Assembly (NCBI GenBank): GCA_017620635.1 | Contig: JAGAUV010000027.1 | Span: 1 to 64,000 of the forward strand | Length of the DNA stretch: 64,000 bases | Direction of reading: 5' to 3' | From: Muribaculaceae bacterium | GTDB taxonomy: Bacteria > Bacteroidota > Bacteroidia > Bacteroidales > Muribaculaceae | In this document: positions 27,040 to 36,766 of the stretch, in pieces | Layout: each line of letters opens with the position of its first letter | Position numbering within the stretch: position 1 is the first letter of the stretch | Program-made: the position numbers and the translations under genes | The notes under the pieces: generated by a model | The model's input: the letters and a program-made list of their open reading frames with translations, nothing else | The model's database searches: none | What the model was told of the DNA's origin: nothing

Positions 27040-27408
27040 TTAGAGCGTTGTTAAATATTTATCGTATGCTTCCTGATTCATAAGGCCTTCAAGTTCGGCG
27101 CTGTCGGCGATCTTGACCTTGACGATCCATGCGTCGAGAGGTGCGTTGTTGACCAGTTTGGGATCGTCGGCAAGCTCTTCGTTTACCTCAAGCACCTCGC
27201 CGCTGACAGGAGAATACAGATCGCTGGCGGCCTTACGGCTCTCTATGGCGCCAAATTCTTCTCCGGCCTCCAGTTCATCGCCCTCTTCAGGCATATCCAC
27301 GTAGGTTACGGCGCCAAGCTGACTTGCGGCATATTCCGAAACACCGATATATCCGATATTTCCGTCTACTTTGATGTACTCGTGTGTGGGGAGATAGTAT
27401 ATTTCCAT
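27040..27408 (-). CDS. gcvH: Glycine cleavage system H protein
   Basis: 122 residues, normal length. It carries the lipoyl arm that shuttles the aminomethyl group between P, T and L proteins. The lipoylation site is K59 in FGAIESRKAASDLYSPVSG. Its first base overlaps the last base of the gcvT stop. Confidence 0.97.
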   Translation of the reverse strand: MEIYYLPTHEYIKVDGNIGYIGVSEYAASQLGAVTYVDMPEEGDELEAGEEFGAIESRKAASDLYSPVSGEVLEVNEELADDPKLVNNAPLDAWIVKVKIADSAELEGLMNQEAYDKYLTTL

Positions 27409-28496
27409 TATTTCTTATATTTATTGGTGTAAAAACGTTTGTTCACTACAGTTGCAGGGGCGGTCTTGCGACGTATCTTTACCTGAAGATGCGAGCCCTT
27501 GGTGGCATAACGGGCATCGACAAATGCCATGGCGATATTCTTGCCCACACTTATCGAGTTATAACCTGTCGTTATATGACCCACTGTGGCACCGTCGAGA
27601 TCAAGCACCTCGAAACCGTGACGTGCCGTTGCCGGGCTGTCGATTTCGAGGCCCACGAGTTTGCGTTTCGGTCCTTCTGTCTTTTGCTTCGCAAGAGCGT
27701 CACGACCGATGAAACCGCCGGGTTTGTCGAGTTTAACAAACATGCCGAGACCGGCCTCTATAGGCGTTACGTCATCATCGAGTTCATCCCCGTAGAGCGG
27801 AAGACCAGCTTCGAAACGGAGTGTATCGCGACAGCCGAGGCCACACGGCTCGACACCGGCAGCCATGAGTTTGTCCCACATGTCTATGATCTTTCCGGGA
27901 GCGGCATAGATCTCGAAGCCATTCTCTCCGGTATAGCCTGTACGGCTTACTATCGACAGGTCGGGCAAGGTAATAAAATGGTAGAAGCTTATCCCGGAGC
28001 AGTCTATGCCAAGGACGTCCTTCATCACTTTTTCACTGTCGGGTCCCTGCACGGCAAGCTGTCCGAAGTCTGCGCTGCGGTCACTGATCTCTACGTCAAA
28101 GCCGTCAGCATTGCTTTTTATCCAGGCCACATCCTTTTCGGTGTTCGAGGCATTGATAACGAGCATGAAATCATGATCATTGCGGCGGTATACAAGAAGA
28201 TCGTCTACCGTTCCGCCATCCTGACGTGTCATCATGCCATAGGCACACTGTCCGTCGGCAAGAGACGATGCGTCGTTGGTAAAGATGTGGTCTACAAACT
28301 TCAGGGCATCACGGCCTTTGATATCTACCTCGCCCATATGCGACACATCGAACACGCCGCAGCGGCTGCGTACCGACACATGCTCTGTGTCGAGTCCGGC
28401 ATACTCTATAGGCATGTCATAGCCGGCAAACGGCGACATTGAAGCCCCGAGGGACACATGCCGGTCATGCAGGCAGGTTTGTTTCGATTCTATCAT
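27408..28496 (-). CDS. gcvT: Aminomethyltransferase (glycine cleavage T protein)
   Basis: 362 residues. It releases ammonia and transfers the methylene group to tetrahydrofolate. Seen: MPIEYAGLDTEHVSVRSRCG and VFDVSHMGEVDIKG near the N terminus, SRTGYTGENGFEIY in the middle and GLGCRDTLRFEAGLPLYG; the C-terminal OB-like part ends in IRRKTAPATVVNKRFY. The start overlaps the lplA stop by 4 bases, so translation is probably coupled. Confidence 0.96.
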   Translation of the reverse strand: MIESKQTCLHDRHVSLGASMSPFAGYDMPIEYAGLDTEHVSVRSRCGVFDVSHMGEVDIKGRDALKFVDHIFTNDASSLADGQCAYGMMTRQDGGTVDDLLVYRRNDHDFMLVINASNTEKDVAWIKSNADGFDVEISDRSADFGQLAVQGPDSEKVMKDVLGIDCSGISFYHFITLPDLSIVSRTGYTGENGFEIYAAPGKIIDMWDKLMAAGVEPCGLGCRDTLRFEAGLPLYGDELDDDVTPIEAGLGMFVKLDKPGGFIGRDALAKQKTEGPKRKLVGLEIDSPATARHGFEVLDLDGATVGHITTGYNSISVGKNIAMAFVDARYATKGSHLQVKIRRKTAPATVVNKRFYTNKYKK

Positions 28497-29485
28497 ATCA
28501 GTATATTTAGTAGTTCTGGTTTTGTTAGTCCTTTGATCACAGCCGACGGTTCGAGCGCATCTATAGCCTTCGCCAGTTCACTCCTGCCGTAGCTCACTCC
28601 TTCGAGCGGCTGCAGCAGATCGGCGTTTATATCTCCTATAACAAAAAAATCGCCCCAAAGGCCGACTCCGGCTATTGTGTTGTCGGGTTTCAGATTGACT
28701 GCGGTATCAAACTCGCCCACGCCGTCAACAAACGAATGTCGCAGGATATCGGGCTCCTTTCCGCTCTCCTGTCTGTGCTCACGGAGGAAATCGGGCTCAT
28801 AGTACTTTTTCTCTATGGCTTCAATTTCAGCGATATCGTCAGGGCCGACAGTCCGTTCATTGCCTTGGCACAGATATTCCACCGCAAAGCGGCCGAACTC
28901 CTCCGGGCTCAGTCCTATACCTTGCGCCTTTAGCGAAGTCACTCGCTGAGGAGCAGACTTGACGCCCTTCGACTCAAGCTTGGCTCGAGAAGGGGTAAGC
29001 ACTCGCTGAAGAGTGCTCGGGTCGAAATCATATAGCATGGTTCCATGCACGATACAGCGCCCCGGCAGATGATAGAAAGCATTGCCGGCCACCTTCTGAC
29101 CATTGATCAGTATGTCGTTACGTCCCGTTGGCTCTGCACCGATGCCTAATGCGCGCAGCATTTCCGAGATCATGACAGTATAATGCGAGAAGACCGACTG
29201 TATCTCGTTACCCGACGTGATATACGAAAACATGAAGTTCTCCATATCTGCATAGACGGCGCCTCCGCCACTGCGGCGACGCACTATATCTATTCCTTCT
29301 CGTCTGCAGTATTCGAGATCTATCTCCTTGTCCATTTCCTGATTACGGCCGCATATGACGGTAGGCTTTACCCTCCATGAAAAAAAGTATTCGCCCGGGG
29401 GCAATGTGCGAGCCGCCCACTCCTCCATTGCAAGATAGAAGGGCAGACGGCGAGATGCCATTGGGGGCAAGGCAAGGTGTATCAT
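28493..29485 (-). CDS. lplA: Lipoate-protein ligase A
   Basis: 330 residues. It attaches lipoate to the H protein (K59 of GcvH) and other E2 domains. Seen: IVRRRSGGGAVYADMENFMF, the ATP/lipoyl-binding loop, with Ala where E. coli has His; NGQKVAGNAFYHLPGRCIVHG with the catalytic lysine; and a C-terminal accessory domain (about 240-330). First gene of the glycine-cleavage operon, which supports a dedicated role in GcvH lipoylation. Confidence 0.92.
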   Translation of the reverse strand: MIHLALPPMASRRLPFYLAMEEWAARTLPPGEYFFSWRVKPTVICGRNQEMDKEIDLEYCRREGIDIVRRRSGGGAVYADMENFMFSYITSGNEIQSVFSHYTVMISEMLRALGIGAEPTGRNDILINGQKVAGNAFYHLPGRCIVHGTMLYDFDPSTLQRVLTPSRAKLESKGVKSAPQRVTSLKAQGIGLSPEEFGRFAVEYLCQGNERTVGPDDIAEIEAIEKKYYEPDFLREHRQESGKEPDILRHSFVDGVGEFDTAVNLKPDNTIAGVGLWGDFFVIGDINADLLQPLEGVSYGRSELAKAIDALEPSAVIKGLTKPELLNILI

Positions 29486-29508
29486 ATGTCAGTTTTTCAT
29501 GTAGCCCC

Positions 29509-29539
29509 CAAATTTAAACATAATATCTCAATCCGCAAA
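29509..29539 (-). promoter_or_regulatory. Promoter of the lplA-gcv operon
   Basis: TTTG (29536-29539), 19-nt spacer and TAAATTTG (29509-29516) on the reverse strand, both exact. The spacer is nearly the same as that of the epimerase promoter 1 kb away. I see no glycine-riboswitch-like structure in the short leader. Confidence 0.85.
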
Positions 29540-29593
29540 ATAAATCTGATACGGTTTCGACATCTGCGTCCGGCCTCGCCATGCCGGTCTCTA

Positions 29594-30499
29594 TTATTTC
29601 TCCGAAATTCTAAAATTATCTGATACCTTAAGCGGTTGCCAGCCTAAAGTCTCTACGGCTTTTAGGTTCGAAAATGTAAGTGATTGTGTCAGCTTTTTCA
29701 GCCTCTTCGAATCTATAAGGAATCTGCCTCCTGTCATATCGCCGATCAAAGCAAGACATTTTACACTCCAATATGGCAATGAAACAGGTCTGCGTTTGCC
29801 GAGCTGCCCGGCGATAAGCTGCGAGAGTTCTCCGAACGAAAGCGGCTCAGTATCGCAGACATTAAATATACCGCCTTTGTCTTCTACCAACGGTATGAGC
29901 GTGGCGATATCCTCTGCCATCATAATGCTCTTCTTCACTTTGCCGCCTGCGATATTGACATAACACCCTTTTCTTATTCCCCTTATCATATCTCCCAGAT
30001 TGCCGGGTGGATTTATACCGGCCAAAAGCGACGACCTCAGTATCGTTAGTATCACGCCGTTCCTCTCGCACCATTTTATAAGATACTCCTCAGCCATTAT
30101 CTTGCTTTTGGCATAGGGTGTAGATCCGCATAGAGGGTGTGTTTCCGAGATAAGCTCGCCATATTCACAGCCATACACAGCCACAGTGCTTATAAATATA
30201 AATGATTTCGGCACTCCGGCTTTTTCGAGAGCTGCACACAGATTCTTAGTTCCCTCATAATTGACAGCGTAAAAAGCATTCTCTTCTTCCGATATCGTAT
30301 GAATAACATGAGCCTTCCCGGCTGCGTGCACCACTATGTCGTATCTTTCATTAAGATGTGGAATATCCTTTGACAGATCCGTCTTGATCATTTCTCTATC
30401 AGATGTACCACAGGTAGTTACTTGATACGACTGTTCCAATATATGTACTATATTCCGCCCCAGAAAACCGGCTCCTCCTGTAAAAAGCATTTTCTCCAT
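29594..30499 (-). CDS. NAD-dependent epimerase/dehydratase (extended SDR)
   Basis: 301 residues from the chosen start (MEKMLFTGG). The NAD-binding motif GGAGFLG starts at residue 8 or so, and the catalytic triad is Ser in FIFISTVAVYG plus YAKSK (Tyr, Lys). It resembles UDP-hexose 4-epimerases and related sugar-nucleotide enzymes near polysaccharide loci; the substrate cannot be told. It is isolated: no glycosyltransferase is nearby. The gene looks more A/T-rich than its neighbours. Its promoter nearly copies that of lplA. Confidence 0.85.
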   Translation of the reverse strand: MEKMLFTGGAGFLGRNIVHILEQSYQVTTCGTSDREMIKTDLSKDIPHLNERYDIVVHAAGKAHVIHTISEEENAFYAVNYEGTKNLCAALEKAGVPKSFIFISTVAVYGCEYGELISETHPLCGSTPYAKSKIMAEEYLIKWCERNGVILTILRSSLLAGINPPGNLGDMIRGIRKGCYVNIAGGKVKKSIMMAEDIATLIPLVEDKGGIFNVCDTEPLSFGELSQLIAGQLGKRRPVSLPYWSVKCLALIGDMTGGRFLIDSKRLKKLTQSLTFSNLKAVETLGWQPLKVSDNFRISEK

Positions 30500-30594
30500 A
30501 TGGCTCATATATTACTTATTCTTGGATATGTTTAGTTTATCATTAATTACTGAAGACGATCCGGCACTTTTCAACGGCACCATCTTTGCGCCTT

Positions 30595-30625
30595 CAAATT
30601 TAGACATTAAATCTCAATCTACAAA
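30595..30625 (-). promoter_or_regulatory. Promoter of the epimerase gene
   Basis: TTTG (30622-30625), 19-nt spacer and TAAATTTG (30595-30602) on the reverse strand. About 27 of 32 bases, spacer included, match the lplA promoter at 29509-29539, although spacers normally vary. Confidence 0.82.
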
Positions 30626-30641
30626 AATATTATTATCGGCA

Positions 30642-30713
30642 CTTGCTTATTTCGCGTTAAATTACTAACTTAGCGAAACTTTTTTTGACAAAAAGCTTAT
30701 ATTGAATGATTTG
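30642..30713 (+). promoter_or_regulatory. Candidate promoter region of the alpha-amylase gene
   Basis: Two partial matches are seen: CTTG (30642-30645), 20 nt, TAACTTAG (30666-30673); and TTTG (30684-30687), 18 nt, with TTTG at 30710-30713. Neither is complete, so the real start point is uncertain. Confidence 0.35.
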
Positions 30714-30744
30714 TGAAACATATTATATACTTAAAACACCATAA

Positions 30745-32175
30745 ATGAAGAGATTAGCATTATATCTTACTTGCGCTGCCTGCCTGGCAGCCACCACAGC
30801 CGAAGCGCAGATCACACCGCGCAAGACTTCTAAACAAGACGAAGTCATACTCCACGCATGGTCCTGGTCGCTCGACACTATCGCATCAAACATGAAAGCT
30901 ATCGCCGAGGCCGGATACGACATGGTACAGACATCTCCCGTTCAGGCCTGCTACGTAGGCGAAGGCGGCGGCCTCGCGCTCATGAGCAAACCCGGCGACA
31001 ATGTCTCAGGCAAATGGTACTATTACTACCAGCCCACCGACTGGAAAATAGGCAACTACATGCTCGGCGACCGCGACGATTTCAAGGCTATGTGCGACAG
31101 CGCCTACAAATACGGGGTTAAAGTGATTGTCGACGTGCTCCCCAACCATACCGCTGTAGACCACAACGCAGTCCTTCCGGGACTCGACAATGCGGTCGGC
31201 GGACACGAGAACCTATTCCACGCCAACGGAATGAAAGACTGCGTGGACTACAACAACCGCGAGCAGTGCACCACATACAAGATGGGCGGACTCCCCGATG
31301 TCAACACCGAGAATCCCGACTTCCAGTATTACTACTTGCAGTATGTCAACGACCTGATCAACCTCGGCGCGCGCGGATTCCGCTACGACACCGCCAAACA
31401 CATCGGCCTTCCCAGCGATCCTCTCGACCCGAAGGCTAAACAGAATGACTTCTGGGATGTGGCTACCGGCCGCAAAGGCGTGAAAGGCCTGTCTCTGCTC
31501 ATGCCCGACAGCCTGTTCATATATGGTGAGGTACTTCAGGACAGGAACGTGAAAGAAACCGAATACGACGACTATATGGATCTGCCTGCCAGCAACTACG
31601 GGCATGCTCTGCGCAACGTTCTGTCTTCCGGCGACGCTCGTGTCGAAGACCTCCTGACATGGCACCATCCGTCCGATCCGACAGCTCTTGTGACTTGGGT
31701 CGAAAGCCACGACACCTACTGCAACCAGAATGAGTCAGCCGGTCTTACCGACGATCAGATACGCACCGGCTGGGTATTCCTGACATCGCGCGCTACCGGA
31801 CATCCCCTCTTCTTCAGCCGCCCGGCAGGAAGCACTCGTCAGAACTACTGGGGCAACAACCGCGTCGGCGCTCGCGGCAACGACGAATTTTTCCATCCCG
31901 AAGTTGTCGCAGTCAATAATTTCCGCAAGAAAATGAGCGGCCAGCCCGAAAGCATAAGCTTCAGCGACAACGGCGCGATAGCAATGGTGCAGCGTGCCGA
32001 CAAAGGTGTGGTACTGATCAACTTCTCAGGTAAAGACCAGAAGCTTAAGCTCAAGACCGACCTTGCAAACGGCACTTATACCGACGAGGTAAACAAGCAG
32101 CAGTTCAAAGTCAGCGACAGCGTGATCAAAGGCAAGCTCGCTCCGAACACAACTTACATTATCTACGCAAAATAA
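30745..32175 (+). CDS. Secreted GH13 alpha-amylase
   Basis: 476 residues. Signal peptide 1-22 (ends EAQ). GH13 motifs: DVLPNH (region I), GFRYDTAKH (region II, catalytic Asp nucleophile), YGEVLQ (region III, catalytic Glu), VTWVESHDTYC (region IV). The C-terminal about 80 residues form a beta domain. Such enzymes hydrolyse alpha-1,4 glucans outside or in the periplasm. No SusCD pair is next to it, so it is not in a classical starch locus. It has its own leader and lies divergently from the epimerase. Confidence 0.9.
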   Translation: MKRLALYLTCAACLAATTAEAQITPRKTSKQDEVILHAWSWSLDTIASNMKAIAEAGYDMVQTSPVQACYVGEGGGLALMSKPGDNVSGKWYYYYQPTDWKIGNYMLGDRDDFKAMCDSAYKYGVKVIVDVLPNHTAVDHNAVLPGLDNAVGGHENLFHANGMKDCVDYNNREQCTTYKMGGLPDVNTENPDFQYYYLQYVNDLINLGARGFRYDTAKHIGLPSDPLDPKAKQNDFWDVATGRKGVKGLSLLMPDSLFIYGEVLQDRNVKETEYDDYMDLPASNYGHALRNVLSSGDARVEDLLTWHHPSDPTALVTWVESHDTYCNQNESAGLTDDQIRTGWVFLTSRATGHPLFFSRPAGSTRQNYWGNNRVGARGNDEFFHPEVVAVNNFRKKMSGQPESISFSDNGAIAMVQRADKGVVLINFSGKDQKLKLKTDLANGTYTDEVNKQQFKVSDSVIKGKLAPNTTYIIYAK

Positions 32176-32187
32176 GTGATTGTACAG

Positions 32188-32219
32188 TTTGGTCGTTTGA
32201 GCCAAATTAAGTAATTTTG
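32188..32219 (+). promoter_or_regulatory. Promoter of pgi-murI
   Basis: TTTG (32188-32191), 20-nt spacer, TAATTTTG (32212-32219), both exact, 24 bases before the pgi start. Confidence 0.87.
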
Positions 32220-32242
32220 CAAAAAATTTTACAGTACTATCA

Positions 32243-33577
32243 ATGAAAACTATTCAAGTAGTCACAAACGATGTGCTTGGCGCTGTTAGCCAAGCTGATA
32301 TCGACTCACTCAGCGCCGCTGGCAAAGACGGCCTGGCCAAACTTACCAACGGCACCGGTCTCGGAAACGACTTCCTCGGTTGGGTTACCCTCCCCAAAGA
32401 AATCACTCCAGCTCTTCTCGACGACATCAACGCCACCGCAGCTTCGCTCCGCGACAACTGCGACGTTGTGGTAGCTATCGGCATTGGCGGAAGCTATCTC
32501 GGCGCAAAGGCTGTCATCGAAGCCCTGCAGAGCAACTTTGCAGCATTCGAGCCGGCCAAAGGCTGCCGCGTTCTTTTCGCCGGACAGAACATCGGCGAAG
32601 ATTACCTCGCAGAACTCCAGGCTTATCTGAGCGACAAGAAATTCGGCATCATCGTTATCTCGAAGTCCGGCACAACCACCGAACCGGCTATCGCTTTCCG
32701 CATCCTGCGCGAGCAGCTCGAGAAGCAGCTCGGACGCGAAGAAGCCGGCAAACGCATCGTTGCTGTTACTGATGCCGCTCGCGGTGCTCTCCGCACTCTC
32801 GCCAATACCGAAGGCTACAAGACATACGTAATTCCCGACAATGTCGGCGGACGATTCTCTGTGCTCACTCCCGTAGGTCTGCTCCCCATCGCTGTTGCCG
32901 GATTCGACATCCACGCTCTCGTAGAAGGCGCCGCAGCAATGGCAAAAGCCACGCTCGACGGCAGCAACACTCTTGCGCTCAAGTACGCACAGACTCGTAA
33001 CGCTCTCTATAACTCCGGCAAAAAGATCGAGATACTCGTCAACTACAACCCCAAACTCCACTTCCTCGCTGAATGGTGGAAACAGCTCTACGGCGAAAGC
33101 GAAGGCAAGGACCACAAAGGCATTTTCCCGACTGCTGTCGACTTTACCACCGACCTTCACTCAATGGGCCAGTGGATTCAGGACGGCGAGCGTTCGATAT
33201 TCGAGACTGTGCTCTCTGTCGAAAGCAGCGAAAACGAACTCCGCATTCCTTTCGACGAAGCTAACCTCGACGGTCTGAACTACATCGCCGGCAAACGCAT
33301 CGATGAAGTTAACAAAATGGCCGAACTCGGTACCCGTCTGGCTCATGTCGACGGCGGTGTGCCCAACATGCGCATCGTGCTCCCCGAGATCAGCGAGAAC
33401 GTACTCGGTCAGCTGATATACTTCTTCGAGGCTGCCTGCGGTATCAGCGGATACATCCTCGGCGTGAACCCCTTCAACCAGCCGGGCGTAGAAGCTTACA
33501 AGAAAAACATGTTCGCCCTGCTCGAAAAGCCGGGTTACGAAGAAGCTACAGCTGCCATCCGCGCGAAACTCGGATGA
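32243..33577 (+). CDS. pgi: Glucose-6-phosphate isomerase
   Basis: 444 residues. It interconverts glucose 6-phosphate and fructose 6-phosphate. Seen: [24 protein letters not shown] for phosphate binding, [16 protein letters not shown], and C-terminal [14 protein letters not shown] with the active-site Lys; [17 protein letters not shown] lies between. This is the shorter bacterial form (about 445). The murI start overlaps its stop by 4 bases. Confidence 0.97.
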   Translation: MKTIQVVTNDVLGAVSQADIDSLSAAGKDGLAKLTNGTGLGNDFLGWVTLPKEITPALLDDINATAASLRDNCDVVVAIGIGGSYLGAKAVIEALQSNFAAFEPAKGCRVLFAGQNIGEDYLAELQAYLSDKKFGIIVISKSGTTTEPAIAFRILREQLEKQLGREEAGKRIVAVTDAARGALRTLANTEGYKTYVIPDNVGGRFSVLTPVGLLPIAVAGFDIHALVEGAAAMAKATLDGSNTLALKYAQTRNALYNSGKKIEILVNYNPKLHFLAEWWKQLYGESEGKDHKGIFPTAVDFTTDLHSMGQWIQDGERSIFETVLSVESSENELRIPFDEANLDGLNYIAGKRIDEVNKMAELGTRLAHVDGGVPNMRIVLPEISENVLGQLIYFFEAACGISGYILGVNPFNQPGVEAYKKNMFALLEKPGYEEATAAIRAKLG

Positions 33578-34446
33578 GGCTGATCGCTGACGCCATAAAA
33601 GAATCGATCGGACACCCCGGACCTATCGGGGTGTTCGATTCTGGTTATGGCGGACTTACTATTCTGCGCGAACTGCGACGCGCAATACCCGATGCCGACT
33701 TCCTATATCTCGGCGACAACGCTCGCGCCCCATACGGCTCTCGGTCATTCGATCTGGTCTACAACTTCACACTCGAGGCTGTGCGATACCTGTTTGCTCG
33801 CGGATGCCAGCTTGTGATACTTGCCTGCAACACAGCGTCGGCAAAAGCGCTCCGCAACATACAGCAGCACGACCTGCCGGCAATAGACCCTGCTCGCCGC
33901 GTACTCGGCGTCATACGCCCCACGACCGAGATAATCGACCGATATACGGACACCGGTCATATCGGACTTTTCGCCACCCCGGGCACCGTGGCATCACAGT
34001 CCTACGACCTCGAGCTGGCAAAGCTCCACCCCGGCATAACGCTCCACTCCCACGCATGCCCCATGTGGGTATCGCTTGTCGAGAATCTCGAAGCAGACAG
34101 CCCCGGCGCAGATTACTTTGTAAAAAAAGAGATAGACTCATTACTGTCAGCCGATCCTCTGATCGATACGATCATACTTGGCTGCACCCATTATCCATTA
34201 CTTTACGACAAAATACGGCACTATACACCCGATAACATCAAGATACTGATACAGGGAAAGATAGTAGCCGAATCACTGCTCGATTATCTCTGCAGACACC
34301 CCGAAATGGACAGGATGATAACACGCGGACGATCACTCGAACTGCTCACGACAGAAGAGCCCGACAAGTTCAGCGGCCTCGCTTCGGTGTTCATGGGCGA
34401 AAACATTTCTTCGCTCCGCGTACACGATCTGAACGCCCCTGTATAG
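33574..34446 (+). CDS. murI: Glutamate racemase
   Basis: 290 residues. It makes D-glutamate for peptidoglycan. The two catalytic cysteines are present: C85 in LACNTASA and C204 in [21 protein letters not shown] lies near the N terminus and APYGSRS binds substrate. It is translationally coupled to pgi, 150 bases before the envelope operon. In Bacteroides, murI usually follows ompH in this cluster (from memory), so the order here is rearranged. Confidence 0.95.
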   Translation: MRLIADAIKESIGHPGPIGVFDSGYGGLTILRELRRAIPDADFLYLGDNARAPYGSRSFDLVYNFTLEAVRYLFARGCQLVILACNTASAKALRNIQQHDLPAIDPARRVLGVIRPTTEIIDRYTDTGHIGLFATPGTVASQSYDLELAKLHPGITLHSHACPMWVSLVENLEADSPGADYFVKKEIDSLLSADPLIDTIILGCTHYPLLYDKIRHYTPDNIKILIQGKIVAESLLDYLCRHPEMDRMITRGRSLELLTTEEPDKFSGLASVFMGENISSLRVHDLNAPV

Positions 34447-34542
34447 TCTATTTCTTAGATGTTAAATTTTATTCGCATATGAGCCGACAGGGAGTTAAAA
34501 ACATATAAATGCACCCGTTTTAGCCTCTTTTAATACAAAGTG

Positions 34543-34574
34543 TTTGCCGTATTGGCTCAAAAAAATTAATTTTG
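34543..34574 (+). promoter_or_regulatory. Promoter of the DUF6242-bamA-ompH operon
   Basis: TTTG (34543-34546), 20-nt spacer and TAATTTTG (34567-34574), both exact. The longer reading frame from a TTG inside this box (34572) cannot be the start, which supports the ATG at 34599. Confidence 0.87.
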
Positions 34575-34598
34575 CATCTTGAAATACCGTTTAAACCA

Positions 34599-36053
34599 AT
34601 GACGAAAACTCCAATATTGAGCTTTGCGGCGCTCATAGCCGCTTCTGCTTTTGTAGGATGCAACGGCGACGCAACAGATTACACGGAAAGTTCCGGGTCG
34701 AATGTTGCTGTATATTCCTTTAACCTGCAGGAAAATGACAAGATTTTAAAGGATCTTGATACTGTATACTTCTCTATCGATCTGGAAAACGCCCGTATCT
34801 TCAATGCCGACTCTCTGCCCTACGGCACTCGTGTCGACGCTCTTATTCCGTCAATAAAAGTTGTGGAAGGCGCAAGCGCGATGACTCTTGAAATGTCGCG
34901 CGCAGGAAAGCCCGACACAATCATTGATTACATAAACTATCCCGAAGACAGCATCGACTTCTCCAATGGACCTGTCAAGCTTAAAGTGGTGTCGCTCAAC
35001 GAGCTCGTATCACGTACATACGAGATTAAGGTCAACGTGCATCAGGTAAAGAGCGACTCTCTGCAGTGGACCAATACAGCATACCGCGCTCTGCCCTCAA
35101 TGCTCCAGGCTCCGACAAGACAGAAAACGACAGCAAACAAGAAAGCATATTACTGTCTCACTACCGACGGTTCGGCATGGTCGCTCGCAAAAGCCGACGA
35201 ACCTTCAGGCGAATGGACATACTCTACCCCTCAGCTTCCGCTATCGGCCGACATCAACACCTTCTGTGTAAGCGAGACCAAGTTCTTCATCATCGACAAC
35301 GGCATGTTGCTCAGCTCTACCGATGCAATTGAATGGACCTCGACCGGACGCCAGTTCGACTACATATACGGTACATACGGCGAAAGAGTGCTCGGCGTAT
35401 TCAAAGACGGCTCTGTAACAAAATTCGCAGAGTATCCGGGCGATAAATCCATATACATACCTTACGGCCTGCCCGTAAAAGGCACATCGCCTCTCACATA
35501 CATCGACTTCGACATGAGCATGAGTGAAATGGCCCTGCTCATTGGCGGCGAACAGACCGACGGAACCCTCAACTCAAAGGTATGGGCATACGACGGCAAC
35601 GAATGGGCTTGTCTCACAAAGAAGTCTATCGCAAAAGACCTCAAGGACATGACCATGATACCGTTCTACACATTCAAGCAGGAGAACATCCTCACTGTCA
35701 AGAAATTCGTGTCGATGTTCGCTTTCGGCGGCACAGACGGAATAAAATTAAACCGGACACTTTACACATCGGTCGACTACGGTATCAAATGGAATGTCGG
35801 CGGCCAGCTTCTGCAGCTCCCCGACTTTATTCCTTCGTTCTACGGCGCACAGGCCTTTGTCGCTGAATCGACACTGTCGGTATCACGCAACAGCATCTGG
35901 AACGAGTACGTGTCATCACGTGCCACGGCTCCTATTACCGAATGGGACTGCCCCTATATATATATATTCGGCGGCTACGACAAGGACGGAAACCTCAATC
36001 GGTCGATCTGGCGCGGAACTATCAACCGTCTTTCCTTTAAACCATTGCAATAA
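34599..36053 (+). CDS. DUF6242-type lipoprotein
   Basis: 484 residues. Signal peptide with lipobox FVGC (C21). The N-terminal about 150 residues resemble a beta-sandwich with a cohesive IKVVEGASAM repeat-like region; the rest, with repeating W/F-x2-T/S and GGY segments, looks like a propeller-type repeat domain. DUF6242 proteins open this conserved Bacteroidales envelope operon; function unknown. The next gene's start overlaps its stop by one base. Family name from memory of synteny. Confidence 0.75.
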   Translation: MTKTPILSFAALIAASAFVGCNGDATDYTESSGSNVAVYSFNLQENDKILKDLDTVYFSIDLENARIFNADSLPYGTRVDALIPSIKVVEGASAMTLEMSRAGKPDTIIDYINYPEDSIDFSNGPVKLKVVSLNELVSRTYEIKVNVHQVKSDSLQWTNTAYRALPSMLQAPTRQKTTANKKAYYCLTTDGSAWSLAKADEPSGEWTYSTPQLPLSADINTFCVSETKFFIIDNGMLLSSTDAIEWTSTGRQFDYIYGTYGERVLGVFKDGSVTKFAEYPGDKSIYIPYGLPVKGTSPLTYIDFDMSMSEMALLIGGEQTDGTLNSKVWAYDGNEWACLTKKSIAKDLKDMTMIPFYTFKQENILTVKKFVSMFAFGGTDGIKLNRTLYTSVDYGIKWNVGGQLLQLPDFIPSFYGAQAFVAESTLSVSRNSIWNEYVSSRATAPITEWDCPYIYIFGGYDKDGNLNRSIWRGTINRLSFKPLQ

Positions 36054-36766
36054 TGCGCCGGATACGTCACAAGTCTCATGTATTCTCAGGCCTTCGCCTC
36101 GCGGCGGCCGGTCTGGGCATGGCATGTGCTGTGACAGCTACCGCTCAGACATCTCCTTATAAATTCGATTTCGGAGCAGCTTTGGGTATGAGCGGATATA
36201 TAGGCGATGCCAACCGCTCCAATGTCTTCAAGAGCCCTGGCTTTGACGGCGAACTCTCCATGAGATACATCGGCGACTCTCGCTGGGCGGTGCGCGGTGT
36301 GGTGTCGACTTTTGGTCTCAGCGGCAGCACCGACGGCATGGCCGATATACTGCCCGACAACGCAAGCTACAGCTTTACATCTCAAGTGTACGAGCTGAGC
36401 GTACGAGGCGAGTTCAACTTCTTTGCCTACGGAATCGGAGAAACCTACAAACGCCTCCGCCGATGGACACCTTATATCACTGTAGGTATCGGCGGCGCCA
36501 TGGCTTCGTCGGGCGGCAATACCGCAGGCGCTTTTACAATTCCTATGGGCCTGGGACTCAAGTTCAAACTTCGCCCACGTCTCAACCTCGGCGTGGAGTT
36601 CTCGATGACTAAAGCTTTCAGCGATCATTTCGACGGTCCCCGGCTATCAGACCTAAACCAAATTAAAACAGCGTTCTATAAGAACACCGACTGGTACTCA
36701 CGTCTTACCGTTGGTATCACATACGAGTTTGGCGAGCGCTGCGAAACCTGCCACTATGTCGACTAA
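36053..36766 (+). CDS. DUF6089-type outer-membrane beta-barrel protein
   Basis: 237 residues. The N-terminal signal peptide ends near TATAQT. The rest has many alternating strands with aromatic residues (YKFDFGAALGMSGYIGD, WAVRGVVSTFGL, NLGVEFSMTKAFSDHFDGP), consistent with an eight-stranded barrel. DUF6089 proteins are conserved in this operon between DUF6242 and uppS; their role is unknown, perhaps barrel assembly or envelope integrity by position. uppS starts 11 bases before this gene ends. Confidence 0.78.
   Translation: MRRIRHKSHVFSGLRLAAAGLGMACAVTATAQTSPYKFDFGAALGMSGYIGDANRSNVFKSPGFDGELSMRYIGDSRWAVRGVVSTFGLSGSTDGMADILPDNASYSFTSQVYELSVRGEFNFFAYGIGETYKRLRRWTPYITVGIGGAMASSGGNTAGAFTIPMGLGLKFKLRPRLNLGVEFSMTKAFSDHFDGPRLSDLNQIKTAFYKNTDWYSRLTVGITYEFGERCETCHYVD

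Noticed and set aside
27384-28442. 352-residue open frame opposite gcvT
   Set aside because: gcvT has full-length conserved motifs and operon context; the opposite frame is a shadow of its codon bias.
29486-29593. Glycine riboswitch in front of the glycine-cleavage operon
   Set aside because: The leader after the mapped promoter is only about 17 nt, too short for the known riboswitch.
34572-34598. Upstream TTG start for the DUF6242 gene
   Set aside because: The TTG belongs to the promoter's -7 box, so it is not transcribed.
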